DNA of 54,752 nt from assembly GCA_023428915.1 (NCBI GenBank), contig JAEYWL010000047.1, positions 1-54,752 on the forward strand. Reading direction: 5' to 3'. The notes below the pieces were generated by a model, which saw only the letters and a program-made list of their open reading frames with translations, was not told where the DNA came from and did not search any database. Below are positions 8,026-16,341 of this stretch, piece by piece. This stretch comes from Verrucomicrobiota bacterium (GTDB lineage Bacteria; Chlamydiota; Chlamydiia; Chlamydiales; JAEYWL01). Each line of letters opens with the position of its first letter. The stretch's first letter is position 1. The position numbers and the translations under genes were made by a program.

Positions 8026-9268
8026 GTTGTTAAATGCCTATCAAAAAATCGTTGGGGCAAGCGTTATAAATGAACTGCACTTAATTGCTTCAAAAGTGCG
8101 TGATAAACGCATCGTTCATGTCAACTCGACAAAAACCGGCGGAGGCGTTGCTGAAATTTTAACCACCATGACACAGCTTACAACGGCATTAGGCATTGAA
8201 AATCAATGGGAAGTGATTACAGGAAACCCGGCATTTTTTGAATGCACTAAAATGTTCCACAATGGCTTGCAAGGGCAAAAAGAAATAATGCCCTCATCTG
8301 ATTTGCTGGAAAACTACGAAAAAATCAATGCCGAGAATGCAGAAAGACTGCGCCCTATTTTAGAAGAGGCAGAAGTTGTAGTTATTCACGATCCGCAGCC
8401 AACAGCATTGATTAAGCATTTCCCGAACCGTAAAGGCAAATGGATATGGCGCTGCCATATCGATCTTTCCAACCCTAACCGCGGAATTTGGAAGTATCTG
8501 CAAGGGTTTGTAAAGCTGTTCGATGCCAGCATCTTTTCTCTGGCCGGTTTTGTACAACCATTACCGCATCCCATTTTTTTAATACCTCCGAGTATTGACC
8601 CGCTTGCTGAAAAAAATATTATCCTGGACCAGGCTGATATAGATGCGATCTTTCCCCGCTTTGATTTGGACCCCAAACGCCCCATGATTTTACAAGTGTC
8701 GCGCTTTGATAGATTTAAAGACCCCCTTGGCGTGATAGAAGCCTATCGCCTTGCTAAAACTTTTAAGCGGGGTCTGCAATTAGTTTTAGCAGGAGGCGGA
8801 GCTCCTGATGATCCTGAAGGGGAGGCCGTATTAAATCAAGTCAAGCAAGCTGCAGGAAATGATCCTGATGTTAAAATCTTATTTTTACCTTCTGATTCGC
8901 ATCGCACAATCAATGCCTTGCAGCGGGCTGCTACGATTGTATTGCAAAAATCTGTTAAAGAGGGCTTTGGCTTGACTGTAACTGAAGCCCTATGGAAAGG
9001 CAAGCCGGTAATCGGAGGCAACACCGGGGGCATAAGGCTGCAGGTGATTAATCATCAGACTGGTTTTTTAGTGAATACCCCGGAAGGAGCAGCTCTTAGA
9101 ATCCGTTATTTGCTGCAAAACCCGCAAAAAATTGAAGAGTTTGGCCTGAGCGGCAGCTCATTTGTACGCGATAACTTTTTAAGTACACGCCACCTCAGAG
9201 AGTATCTCACAGTGATGTTTTCTCTGTTTTCGGCTAATGGAGAGCGAATTGAACTTCACGCAAGTTAA
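8018..9268 (+). CDS. treT: GT4 glycosyltransferase, trehalose synthase (TreT-like)
   Basis: The 416-residue protein begins its catalytic region with HVNSTKTGGGVAEIL and then NQWEVITGNPAFFECTKMFHNGLQG, both typical of TreT, which makes trehalose from a nucleotide sugar and glucose. The GT-B C-terminal domain shows QVSRFDRFKDPLGVIEAY and the E-x7-E donor motif EGFGLTVTE (E315 and E323). Length is normal for the family. Its start lies inside the end of the DUF5752-like gene, with AAAGGGGAAG as ribosome binding site. A phosphoglucomutase 5 bases downstream could supply glucose-1-phosphate for the donor. Trehalose would serve as an osmolyte or carbon store. Another alpha-glycosyltransferase specificity is possible. 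Confidence 0.75.
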   Translation: MSELLNAYQKIVGASVINELHLIASKVRDKRIVHVNSTKTGGGVAEILTTMTQLTTALGIENQWEVITGNPAFFECTKMFHNGLQGQKEIMPSSDLLENYEKINAENAERLRPILEEAEVVVIHDPQPTALIKHFPNRKGKWIWRCHIDLSNPNRGIWKYLQGFVKLFDASIFSLAGFVQPLPHPIFLIPPSIDPLAEKNIILDQADIDAIFPRFDLDPKRPMILQVSRFDRFKDPLGVIEAYRLAKTFKRGLQLVLAGGGAPDDPEGEAVLNQVKQAAGNDPDVKILFLPSDSHRTINALQRAATIVLQKSVKEGFGLTVTEALWKGKPVIGGNTGGIRLQVINHQTGFLVNTPEGAALRIRYLLQNPQKIEEFGLSGSSFVRDNFLSTRHLREYLTVMFSLFSANGERIELHAS

Positions 9269-9273
9269 TACAT

Positions 9274-10911
9274 ATGACTATTGATACACGCGCAGGAATG
9301 CCGCCGCAGCAGGAACAATTAGCTGATATTCCAAAGGTAATAACAGCTTATTATGCGGAAAAACCAGAGCCAAAAGAGACTTCAGAACAGGTGTCGTTCG
9401 GCACTTCAGGACATCGAGGTTCTGCCCTTAAACGGTCTTTTAATGAAAATCATATTTTGGCAATTACGCAGGCTATTTGCGAATATAGGCAAACAAATGG
9501 GGTTACAGGCCCCTTATTCTTAGGCAGAGATACGCACGCTCTTTCTTATCCGGCTTTTGCCTCCGCCCTTGAAGTATTAGCTGCCAATCAAGTCCAAGTT
9601 ATGATTTCAGATGGAGATGATTACACGCCGACCCCGGTAATTTCACACGCAATTCTAACCTATAATCGCGGCCGGACAAATGGACTTGCGGATGGGATTG
9701 TCATTACACCTTCCCATAATCCACCGGATGAAGGCGGATTTAAGTACAATCCTCCGAATGGGGGGCCTGCTGAAGATGAAATTACCAAGTGGGTGCAAAC
9801 CCGCGCTAATGAATACCTTCAGCTTAAATTGCATGGCGTTAAGCGGGTGCCATTTTCTACTGCCTTGCATTCCCAAATCGTTACACGCTATGGCTATGCA
9901 GACCATTACATTGCGGACTTGAACAATGTAGTAGACATGAACCTCTTACGCGACTCGCAAATCCTTATGGGAGTCGATCCGTTAGGAGGAGCCGGTGTGC
10001 ATTATTGGCGAAAAATTGCCGACCGCTACAAGCTGAACTTGAAAATAATCAGCGAAGAGGTGGATCCAACTTTTAGATTTATGTCCTTGGATTGGGATGG
10101 GCAAATTCGCATGGACCCCTCTTCTCCTTATGCTATGCACAAGTTAATCAATTTGCGGGACAATTATGAAATAGCCTTTGCCTGTGATACGGATCACGAC
10201 CGGCATGGCATTGTGACCAAAAGCGGCGGCTTGATGCAGCCAAATCATTACCTTTCTGCAGCAGTCAATTACCTCTTTAGCTCGCGCCCCAATTGGAATC
10301 CAACAGCTATGGTGGGGAAAACTCTCGTCAGCAGCAGCATGATTGACAAGGCAGCCAGTAAGCAGGGGAGAAAGGTGTATGAAGTCCCTGTTGGCTTTAA
10401 GTGGTTTGTAGAAGGATTGTTTTCTGGGTTTTTAGCCTTTGGCGGCGAAGAAAGTGCAGGCGCTTCCTTCAATCGCTTTGATGGCAGTGTTTGGACAACC
10501 GATAAAGATGGAGTGATTCCAAGTTTATTGGCAGGTGAAATGACGGCGCGTCTTGGCAAAGATCCGGCCATGGTCTACAAAGAATTGACGAAGGAGTTTG
10601 GCGAGCCCTTCTATACCCGCAAGGAAGCCAAAGCCACGCCTGAACAGAAAAGTAAATTAAAAAAACTATCAGCCGATCAAGTGCAAACCAAGGCATTGGC
10701 CGGCGAACCCATCGAAAACATTCTCACCAAAGCCCCTGGCAACAATGCTCCCATCGGGGGGGTAAAAGTCACTACGGCAAACGGCTGGTTTGCTGCCAGG
10801 CCTTCAGGAACAGAAGATATCTACAAAATTTATGCAGAAAGTTTCATTAGCGAAGCCCACCTGCAAAAAATTTTAGAAGAAGCACAGGCGCTTGTCGATA
10901 AAGCCCTGTAA
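9274..10911 (+). CDS. pgm: Phosphoglucomutase (alpha-D-glucose phosphate-specific)
   Basis: It interconverts glucose-1-phosphate and glucose-6-phosphate. The 545 residues match the bacterial Pgm type: SFGTSGHRGSALKRSFNE near the start, the phosphoserine loop TPSHNPP with S147, the metal loop DTDHD (D305, D307, D309), the sugar-binding GGEESAGASF, and the phosphate-binding RPSGTEDIYKIYAES near the C-terminus. It begins 5 bases after the TreT-like gene with no clear ribosome binding site, which suggests translational coupling. It closes the aconitase-to-pgm run; a large palindromic repeat follows. Confidence 0.93.
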   Translation: MTIDTRAGMPPQQEQLADIPKVITAYYAEKPEPKETSEQVSFGTSGHRGSALKRSFNENHILAITQAICEYRQTNGVTGPLFLGRDTHALSYPAFASALEVLAANQVQVMISDGDDYTPTPVISHAILTYNRGRTNGLADGIVITPSHNPPDEGGFKYNPPNGGPAEDEITKWVQTRANEYLQLKLHGVKRVPFSTALHSQIVTRYGYADHYIADLNNVVDMNLLRDSQILMGVDPLGGAGVHYWRKIADRYKLNLKIISEEVDPTFRFMSLDWDGQIRMDPSSPYAMHKLINLRDNYEIAFACDTDHDRHGIVTKSGGLMQPNHYLSAAVNYLFSSRPNWNPTAMVGKTLVSSSMIDKAASKQGRKVYEVPVGFKWFVEGLFSGFLAFGGEESAGASFNRFDGSVWTTDKDGVIPSLLAGEMTARLGKDPAMVYKELTKEFGEPFYTRKEAKATPEQKSKLKKLSADQVQTKALAGEPIENILTKAPGNNAPIGGVKVTTANGWFAARPSGTEDIYKIYAESFISEAHLQKILEEAQALVDKAL

Positions 10912-10925
10912 AAGAAAAAGCAAAG

Positions 10926-11026
10926 TTAAAAACCCGACTTGCTACCTTCTAAGAGTCAGATTCGAGCTCTTAGAGAGAAAAACTTTCGAATATGACTTAT
11001 TAGAAGGTAGCAAGTTGGGTTTAAAA
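10926..11026. repeat. Palindromic repeat A, copy 1
   Basis: An imperfect palindrome of about 100 bases. The outer arms read AACCCGACTTGCTACCTTCT (10931-10950) and its near reverse complement (11002-11021). The inner arms (AGAGTCAGATTCGA and TCGAATATGACTTAT) also pair. It lies just after pgm, facing the convergent symporter gene. A near-identical copy in the opposite orientation lies at 35051-35151, and one arm at 18107-18137. It could be a MITE-like element and may also serve as a terminator. Confidence 0.8.
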
Positions 11027-11059
11027 CTTAAAATTTCATGATTTATCTCCCTGTTTTTT

Positions 11060-11155
11060 CTAAAATAGACGTCCTGCATAATTCATTTCCTTGCCCATGC
11101 CCAAAATAATCAAAAAATCATTTGCAGGCGCTTTCACTAAGTCCATAGCTTTGGC
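11060..11155 (-). pseudogene. Coding-like remnant, unknown
   Basis: A stop-to-stop open frame of 31 codons on the minus strand reads MDLVKAPANDFLIILGMG and then KEMNYAGRLF. It has no ribosome binding site and no room for a gene, but its composition is protein-like. Its end contains the 27-base repeat shared with 53386-53412. I read it as a fragment of a decayed gene, possibly of mobile origin. Confidence 0.25.
11066..11092. repeat. 27-base repeat C, copy 1
   Basis: The stretch TAGACGTCCTGCATAATTCA and seven further bases matches 53386-53412 at 26 of 27 positions. Both copies lie in gene-poor DNA and both read KEMNYA(G/R)RL on the minus strand, so they may descend from one coding element. Confidence 0.6.
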
Positions 11156-11166
11156 CTAAGACGTCT

Positions 11167-11194
11167 AGTGTTGCCTATGTTGGAGAGTCGTACC
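11167..11194. mobile_element. Degenerate IS-like end, relative of 3467-3494
   Basis: AGTGTTGCCTATGTTGGAGAGTCGTACC matches AGTGTTACTTATGTGGGTAAGTCGTACC at 3467-3494 at most positions. The last seven codons of the symporter gene and its TAG stop fall inside it, so the insertion probably created the present C-terminus. Confidence 0.4.
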
Positions 11195-12518
11195 GAATCT
11201 CAGCTAGTTGGAATTCGCGGCTTGAATCGATGACGTACTTTGAAAGGCCCATAATCCCTAGCATATTTAGGCATAGCATTAAGGTTATAGAGATGTCGGC
11301 AAGCGTCCAAATCATTTGCACTTGCAAAAAACTTCCCAATGGAATGAGGACTAGAAATAGATAGCGGAACCATTTGGCTTTTTCTTTGCCGAAAAGATAC
11401 CCTGCAGCTAATTCACCGCAATGAGACCAGGCAATGATAGTGGTGTAGGCAAATAATAAAAGTGAAATGACGACAATGACACCGCCCATTTCAGTGCCTA
11501 AGCCTGCGGAAAAGGCATGAGTGACCATATTAGTGCTCTTTAAACCTGTTTGCCAAGCGCCTGTAACGATGAGCACTAAACCGGTGGCGGTGCATACAAC
11601 CATGACAAGAAAAGGGGCGATAAGCGTAGCAATTCCGTCTAGGACCGGGTGCTCAGAACGTGCGCTAGACTGTAATATAGGGACAATTCCTGTGCCTGCA
11701 TCGGTCGCGAATAAGCCGCGATCAAATCCCGTGGTCATGGCTTTAAGCACACTTGCCCCTAAAACTCCGCCGGCAAGCGATTCAAAGCCAAATGCATGCC
11801 TGATCATCAGCGTAAGGGCAGGAATAATCTGGTCGTAATGAAAGGCTAAGATAACCAGCGCTGTACCGAGGTATAAAATTGCTTTGAAGGGCACGACATA
11901 GGATGCAAAGTTGGCAATGCGTTTGATGCCGCCAAGGATGACAATGGCTACAAATATGGCTACGGCAAAACTGCTTAGCAGCGGAGTGAGGCCGTATTGT
12001 TCCAAAGGCAGAATGATAGAATTGGTCTGGGCAAAATTGCCTACAGTTAAGGCGCCAAACAAAGTACATACGGCAAAGAGCATGCCCGCTTTTTTTAAGC
12101 CCAGCCCCCACTCAAGATAGTACATTGGGCCGCCCCGATAGTTGCCCTCGCTATCTTTTCGGCGGTAGGCAACCCCGAGGATGCAGCTGGCGTATTGAAT
12201 TACAGTGCCGAACAACACCATCATCCACATCCACACCAAGGCTCCTGGGCCGCCCGTTGTAATCGCCACAGCCATGCCTGAAATATTTCCTGTTCCAAAA
12301 TTACCAGCCAAGACTGCTGAAATTGCTTCAAAGCGGCTGATATTGCCTTCGCTGTCGCTGTTTTTTTGCGCCAAGGAACGCAAACTTTGATGCAGTTTTC
12401 GAAATTGGACAAAGCGCAAGGCTATTGTGAGGTAGAGTCCCATGCCGATTACTACGGGGAATACTATAGCCAGGGTAAAGAAATGGTTAACTGTTTCGAG
12501 AAAATGCTGCATATCCAT
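11175..12518 (-). CDS. AGCS family sodium:alanine/glycine symporter
   Basis: The 447-residue inner-membrane protein has about ten or eleven hydrophobic segments and the AGCS signatures AVLAGNFGTGNISGMAVAI, GGPGALVWMWMMVLFGTVIQ and GGPMYYLEWGLG, plus FDRGLFATDAGTGIVP. It imports small neutral amino acids with sodium. An amino-acid importer would suit an intracellular bacterium that lacks many biosynthetic pathways. The start has a TGAGGAA ribosome binding site. The C-terminal residues RYDSPT are encoded by an IS-like end, so the native tail may differ slightly; the transport core is whole. Confidence 0.9.
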   Translation of the reverse strand: MDMQHFLETVNHFFTLAIVFPVVIGMGLYLTIALRFVQFRKLHQSLRSLAQKNSDSEGNISRFEAISAVLAGNFGTGNISGMAVAITTGGPGALVWMWMMVLFGTVIQYASCILGVAYRRKDSEGNYRGGPMYYLEWGLGLKKAGMLFAVCTLFGALTVGNFAQTNSIILPLEQYGLTPLLSSFAVAIFVAIVILGGIKRIANFASYVVPFKAILYLGTALVILAFHYDQIIPALTLMIRHAFGFESLAGGVLGASVLKAMTTGFDRGLFATDAGTGIVPILQSSARSEHPVLDGIATLIAPFLVMVVCTATGLVLIVTGAWQTGLKSTNMVTHAFSAGLGTEMGGVIVVISLLLFAYTTIIAWSHCGELAAGYLFGKEKAKWFRYLFLVLIPLGSFLQVQMIWTLADISITLMLCLNMLGIMGLSKYVIDSSREFQLAEIRYDSPT

Positions 12519-12712
12519 AAGTTCCTCAATTGAAATTATTTTCCGGTAAATGTTGAGAAGGAAAAGAATTGCATCCCCCTAAAGGGAGGAACTTGCGGAA
12601 ACGAAAGTAGGAAGATAGATAATGATTAACATGATTCATTTATAACAAAAAAGAAGGTTGTTTTCAACGAAAATGATTGATTATTAAGATTCACTCGACT
12701 AATTAACTAAGA

Positions 12713-14521
12713 ATGAAACAAAAAATCGACGAGTATCTACTTTACTTTCTCAGTTTCATTTCATTTTCCAACATCGTCTTAATCCTTGCTGTGGCAGGGA
12801 GTTACTTTACTTCAGGAAGAATAGGGCAAATTTTAGCCCTGCCGCCCGGTTATGTATCTCCGATTTGGCCAGCTTCAGGTATTGCGTTAGCCATGGTTTT
12901 GCTATTCGGGTATCGCGTTTTACCGGGTGTTTTTTTAGGTTCATTTCTCAATAATTTGCTTTTGTTTCCAGCTGGATTTACCTTGCATTTTAGCTTGCTG
13001 GCTTATCTTTCTTCATTTGGAATTGGTGTTGGAGCTACGCTTGAGGCTTTTGCAGGCGCCTATTTAGTGCAGCACTTTACTGCCCTTGCGCCCTTTAATA
13101 CAGCCTATAATGTATTTAAATTTATCCTTATCGCGATACTAAGTTGTACGATCAATTCCGGCATTGGTTTGCTTTCTTTATCTCTTGCTGAATCTATAAA
13201 TTGGGAGGAGAGCTGGTGGACATGGTGGATTGGGGATACGGTAGGGATTTTGCTGTTTACCCCCTTCCTAATCGCTCTTTATGAGGAAAAGATCCATAAA
13301 GTAAGTATAGCAAAAGTTTTTGAAGGGATGGGCATATTTTTGCTCATTCTTATTCTAGTGCATTTGATTTTTAATTCTAACATTGCCTTTAACTACTCTT
13401 TTATCCCTTTGCTGGTATGGCTTGGGTTCAGGTTCGGATTGCTGGGGGTAAGTTCAGGGGTTATTGTGATAGCGTTTCTCTATATTCTTGGAACCATGCA
13501 GAGAATGGGACCCTTTTACATTGCCGATTCCCTTAATAGTTCCTTGATATTGTTAGAGTTCTTTTTTTCACTGCTGAACACCATGTCTTTATTTTTAGTG
13601 GCTGCTTTAAAGGAGCGGGAATATGCCAAACAGCTTTTGCAGGATAATAATGTTCATTTGGAAAACAAAGTTAGAGAGCGGACTCATGAGCTTGAAGAGG
13701 AGCTGGAAAAGAAAAAAAAGATGCAGGAGCAAATTATTAATCAAGAAAAGTTAGCATCTTTAGGCACGTTAGCGGCTGGGGTTGCCCATGAGATTAAAAA
13801 TCCTTTAAATTTCATTTGCAACTTTTCTGAGTTAAGTGCAGAACTCGCCGATCAGGTTACCGTAGAGCTTGAATCTCAAGAAAAGCGCATGGAACCTGAA
13901 AAATTTAAGGATATCCATGAAGGGTTGCATTTAGTGCAGCAAAATCTGCAGAAAATTATGGATCATGCCCGCAAAGCCAACCAAACCGTTCAAAGCATGT
14001 TGCTGCATGCCAAGGACAAGCCACAGCAATTTGCTTTAGCCAATCTTAATACCTTGGTTGAGGACTATTGCAAGCTTATCTATTTTAGCCGAAAGCAGAA
14101 ACTTCCCAATTTTCCAGTGACTATTGAAACACACTTTGATCCTGCTATATCAGAAGTGTTAATGAATAAGCAAAATATTAGCCGCGTAATCTTAAATGTA
14201 TTAAATAATGCATTTGATTCAATGGAGGAAAAGGCTGAACAGGATTCTAATTATACTCCGCATGTTATCGTGTCGACTAAAAATGAGACAAACTATGTAA
14301 ATATCATCATAGAAGACAATGGGGTGGGGATTAGCGAGGCTGCCAAAGATAAAATATTTATTCCTTTCTATTCAGAAAAACCGCTGAGGGAAGATTCTTC
14401 CGGCTTAGGCCTTTCAATTAGCTATGATATTATTGTGAAAGAACACAATGGACAAATCGATTGCGAATCAGTTAAAGGCCAATTTGCCAGATTTACAATT
14501 CGGCTGCCCAAGACGCAGTAG
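12713..14521 (+). CDS. MASE1-domain sensor histidine kinase (orphan)
   Basis: The 602-residue protein has a MASE1-like membrane sensor over roughly residues 1-300 (eight or so hydrophobic segments, with SPIWPASGIALAMVLLFGYRVLPGVFLGSF), a coiled coil at about 305-345 (KVRERTHELEEELEKKKK), a HisKA domain with GTLAAGVAHEIKNPLNF where H359 is the phospho-acceptor, and an HATPase domain with NVLNNAFDSMEE, EDNGVGIS and SSGLGLSISYDI. It is thus a complete two-component kinase. The signal is unknown. No response regulator lies next to it, so the partner must be elsewhere. It stands alone on its strand. Confidence 0.88.
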   Translation: MKQKIDEYLLYFLSFISFSNIVLILAVAGSYFTSGRIGQILALPPGYVSPIWPASGIALAMVLLFGYRVLPGVFLGSFLNNLLLFPAGFTLHFSLLAYLSSFGIGVGATLEAFAGAYLVQHFTALAPFNTAYNVFKFILIAILSCTINSGIGLLSLSLAESINWEESWWTWWIGDTVGILLFTPFLIALYEEKIHKVSIAKVFEGMGIFLLILILVHLIFNSNIAFNYSFIPLLVWLGFRFGLLGVSSGVIVIAFLYILGTMQRMGPFYIADSLNSSLILLEFFFSLLNTMSLFLVAALKEREYAKQLLQDNNVHLENKVRERTHELEEELEKKKKMQEQIINQEKLASLGTLAAGVAHEIKNPLNFICNFSELSAELADQVTVELESQEKRMEPEKFKDIHEGLHLVQQNLQKIMDHARKANQTVQSMLLHAKDKPQQFALANLNTLVEDYCKLIYFSRKQKLPNFPVTIETHFDPAISEVLMNKQNISRVILNVLNNAFDSMEEKAEQDSNYTPHVIVSTKNETNYVNIIIEDNGVGISEAAKDKIFIPFYSEKPLREDSSGLGLSISYDIIVKEHNGQIDCESVKGQFARFTIRLPKTQ

Positions 14522-14698
14522 TAAAGATGATGGAGGGAAGCAGCTTTGGTTGTCCATACTGTATTAATATATTTGAAGATGAATCATGAATAGGTTTGCC
14601 CTTAATTGCAGTCATTTGACAAAGGAGTTTTGGAGAAAGAAAGGATTATTTTCTAAAAAAGAGCTTTGTACAGCTGTATTTTTGCATGCTGTGTTTCA

Positions 14699-14828
14699 TT
14701 AGACATCTTTCAAAACTCGCTTTGGTTGCTAAAATTAGACATTTTTTGCAGCTTTTTCGAAAAATTTTGTGGAAAAGATGCAAAAAAGGGCAATTTTAGC
14801 GACTAAATGGGGTTTTGAAAGATGCCTA
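14699..14828. repeat. Palindromic repeat B, copy 1
   Basis: A roughly 130-base imperfect palindrome: TTAGACATCTTTCAAAACTC at its left end pairs with GGGGTTTTGAAAGATGCC at its right end, with inner arms around GCTTTTTCGAAAAATTTTGT. The reverse complement matches 52160-52273 along its whole length. The right end contains the last eight codons and stop of the multicopper oxidase gene. Confidence 0.75.
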
Positions 14829-16341
14829 TTCCACTCATTCCGTGCATATTACCACCCATGCTATCTTCTGGTTTGCTTTGCATCCAATTTGCGTTTTTTT
14901 GATTTGGACTTTCTTTTTGAGCTTCTTGTTGATTAAACCAGCTAACAATGTTTTTAGATGGATGGTATTCTTGAGGTTCCATTGCTTTCATCGTGTTTCT
15001 TAATTTATTTATATCAACAGCTTCTGCAACTGTTCCTGGTGGATGTTTATACCAGCCTGGATCGGTATAACTAGTTATATTATCTCGCACTTTAAAAATA
15101 GTGAACATGCCGCCCATTTCAATAACGCCAAAAGGACCTGGGCTGCCAATGGGTGAAAGATTAGGTGGATATTTCATTTTCTGCCCCATATCCATCATTT
15201 CATTTGTTCCATACATCGCAAACATGTCTCCCATCCCATTAATATTCATGAGACCCATGAAGTTTGGATAAAATTGTTTGATGCGCTCTTCAATGTGTTG
15301 CTTATTTATGCCTGTTAAGTTGGGAATGTCATGCTGCATTTGATTCATAATGTGATGCGACTTATGGCAATGCATAGCCCAATCGCCTGGATTATCTGCA
15401 ATCAGTTCAATATCTCTTGTCTCACCAGGAGAAACAAGAACTGTGACTTCACTATATTGAGCAGCTGCAGGCAGTCTTTTACCACCTCTTCTTGTCACAA
15501 AAAACTCATGACCATGCAGATGAATAGGGTGAGTTCCCATCATCACATTTCCAAAACGAATGCGCACACGGTCGCCAGTTTTAACCACTAAAGATTCGAT
15601 GTTCGGATATAAAACGCTATTAAATGTAAAAAGATTAAAGTCTAACATCTCAAATGGAACAGGAGTTTCAGCCCCCATTGGCACACGCCATTCATGTAAA
15701 AAGATTGCGAAATCCCTGTCTACCTTGGGATCATCTCCATCTTTTGGATGAATAATAAAAAAGCCTTCCATTCCCATTGCAATTTGAAACATCTCATCAG
15801 AATGGGGGTGGTACATGAATGTGCCATTTTGTTTAAGAGTAAATTCGTATTTGAAGGTCTCTTTTGGTGAAATAGCTTTTTGATTCAATCCTGCGACCCC
15901 ATCCATTCCATTTGGTAAAATGATTCCATGCCAATGAACAGACGTGGGTTCATTCAGGTTGTTCGTTACATAGATTCGAATCCTATCCCCTTCAACAGCT
16001 TCTATTGTTGGGCCTGGGCTAGAACCATTGTATCCCCAGCAATTAACCCAAAAACCAGGAGCAAATTCTCTACGAATAGGTTCAGCTATAAGATGAAAAA
16101 CTTTTACATCACCATCCATTGTCCAAGGAAGTGAACCTACGTTAGGGGTGATGACTGGAGTATAATTTATATTCTTGGATGGAGTTCCAGACTTCTGTGT
16201 ATGTGTATTCTTAATATCATTAGCCTCTGAATTTGGGGTGGAAATGTTGTACAATGAACGATGGGGTATATCCATATCATGGTTTTGGGCGTAGGCATAA
16301 TTAAACAGGAAAAATCCAAGGAAAATAATGTATCTATACAT
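14803..16341 (-). CDS. Multicopper oxidase, exported (copper tolerance type)
   Basis: The 512-residue protein has a signal peptide (MYRYIIFLGFFLFNYAYA) and all four copper-binding blocks: HWHG at 136-139, HPH at 178-180, HPIHLHGH at 271-278 and HCHKSHHIMNQM at 324-335, where C325 is the type 1 copper cysteine. Unlike laccases that end with the last copper block, it has a long methionine-rich tail (MNINGMGDMFAMYGTNEMMDMG and later GGNMHGMSG), as in copper-tolerance oxidases. It probably oxidises Cu(I) in the periplasm. AAGGAGAG precedes the start, which overlaps the stop of the TolC-like gene by 1 base. The last eight codons come from palindromic repeat B. Confidence 0.9.
   Translation of the reverse strand: MYRYIIFLGFFLFNYAYAQNHDMDIPHRSLYNISTPNSEANDIKNTHTQKSGTPSKNINYTPVITPNVGSLPWTMDGDVKVFHLIAEPIRREFAPGFWVNCWGYNGSSPGPTIEAVEGDRIRIYVTNNLNEPTSVHWHGIILPNGMDGVAGLNQKAISPKETFKYEFTLKQNGTFMYHPHSDEMFQIAMGMEGFFIIHPKDGDDPKVDRDFAIFLHEWRVPMGAETPVPFEMLDFNLFTFNSVLYPNIESLVVKTGDRVRIRFGNVMMGTHPIHLHGHEFFVTRRGGKRLPAAAQYSEVTVLVSPGETRDIELIADNPGDWAMHCHKSHHIMNQMQHDIPNLTGINKQHIEERIKQFYPNFMGLMNINGMGDMFAMYGTNEMMDMGQKMKYPPNLSPIGSPGPFGVIEMGGMFTIFKVRDNITSYTDPGWYKHPPGTVAEAVDINKLRNTMKAMEPQEYHPSKNIVSWFNQQEAQKESPNQKNANWMQSKPEDSMGGNMHGMSGIGIFQNPI

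Noticed and set aside
10269..10571. 100-residue frame opposite pgm
   Set aside because: Antisense shadow of a conserved gene with no start signal.
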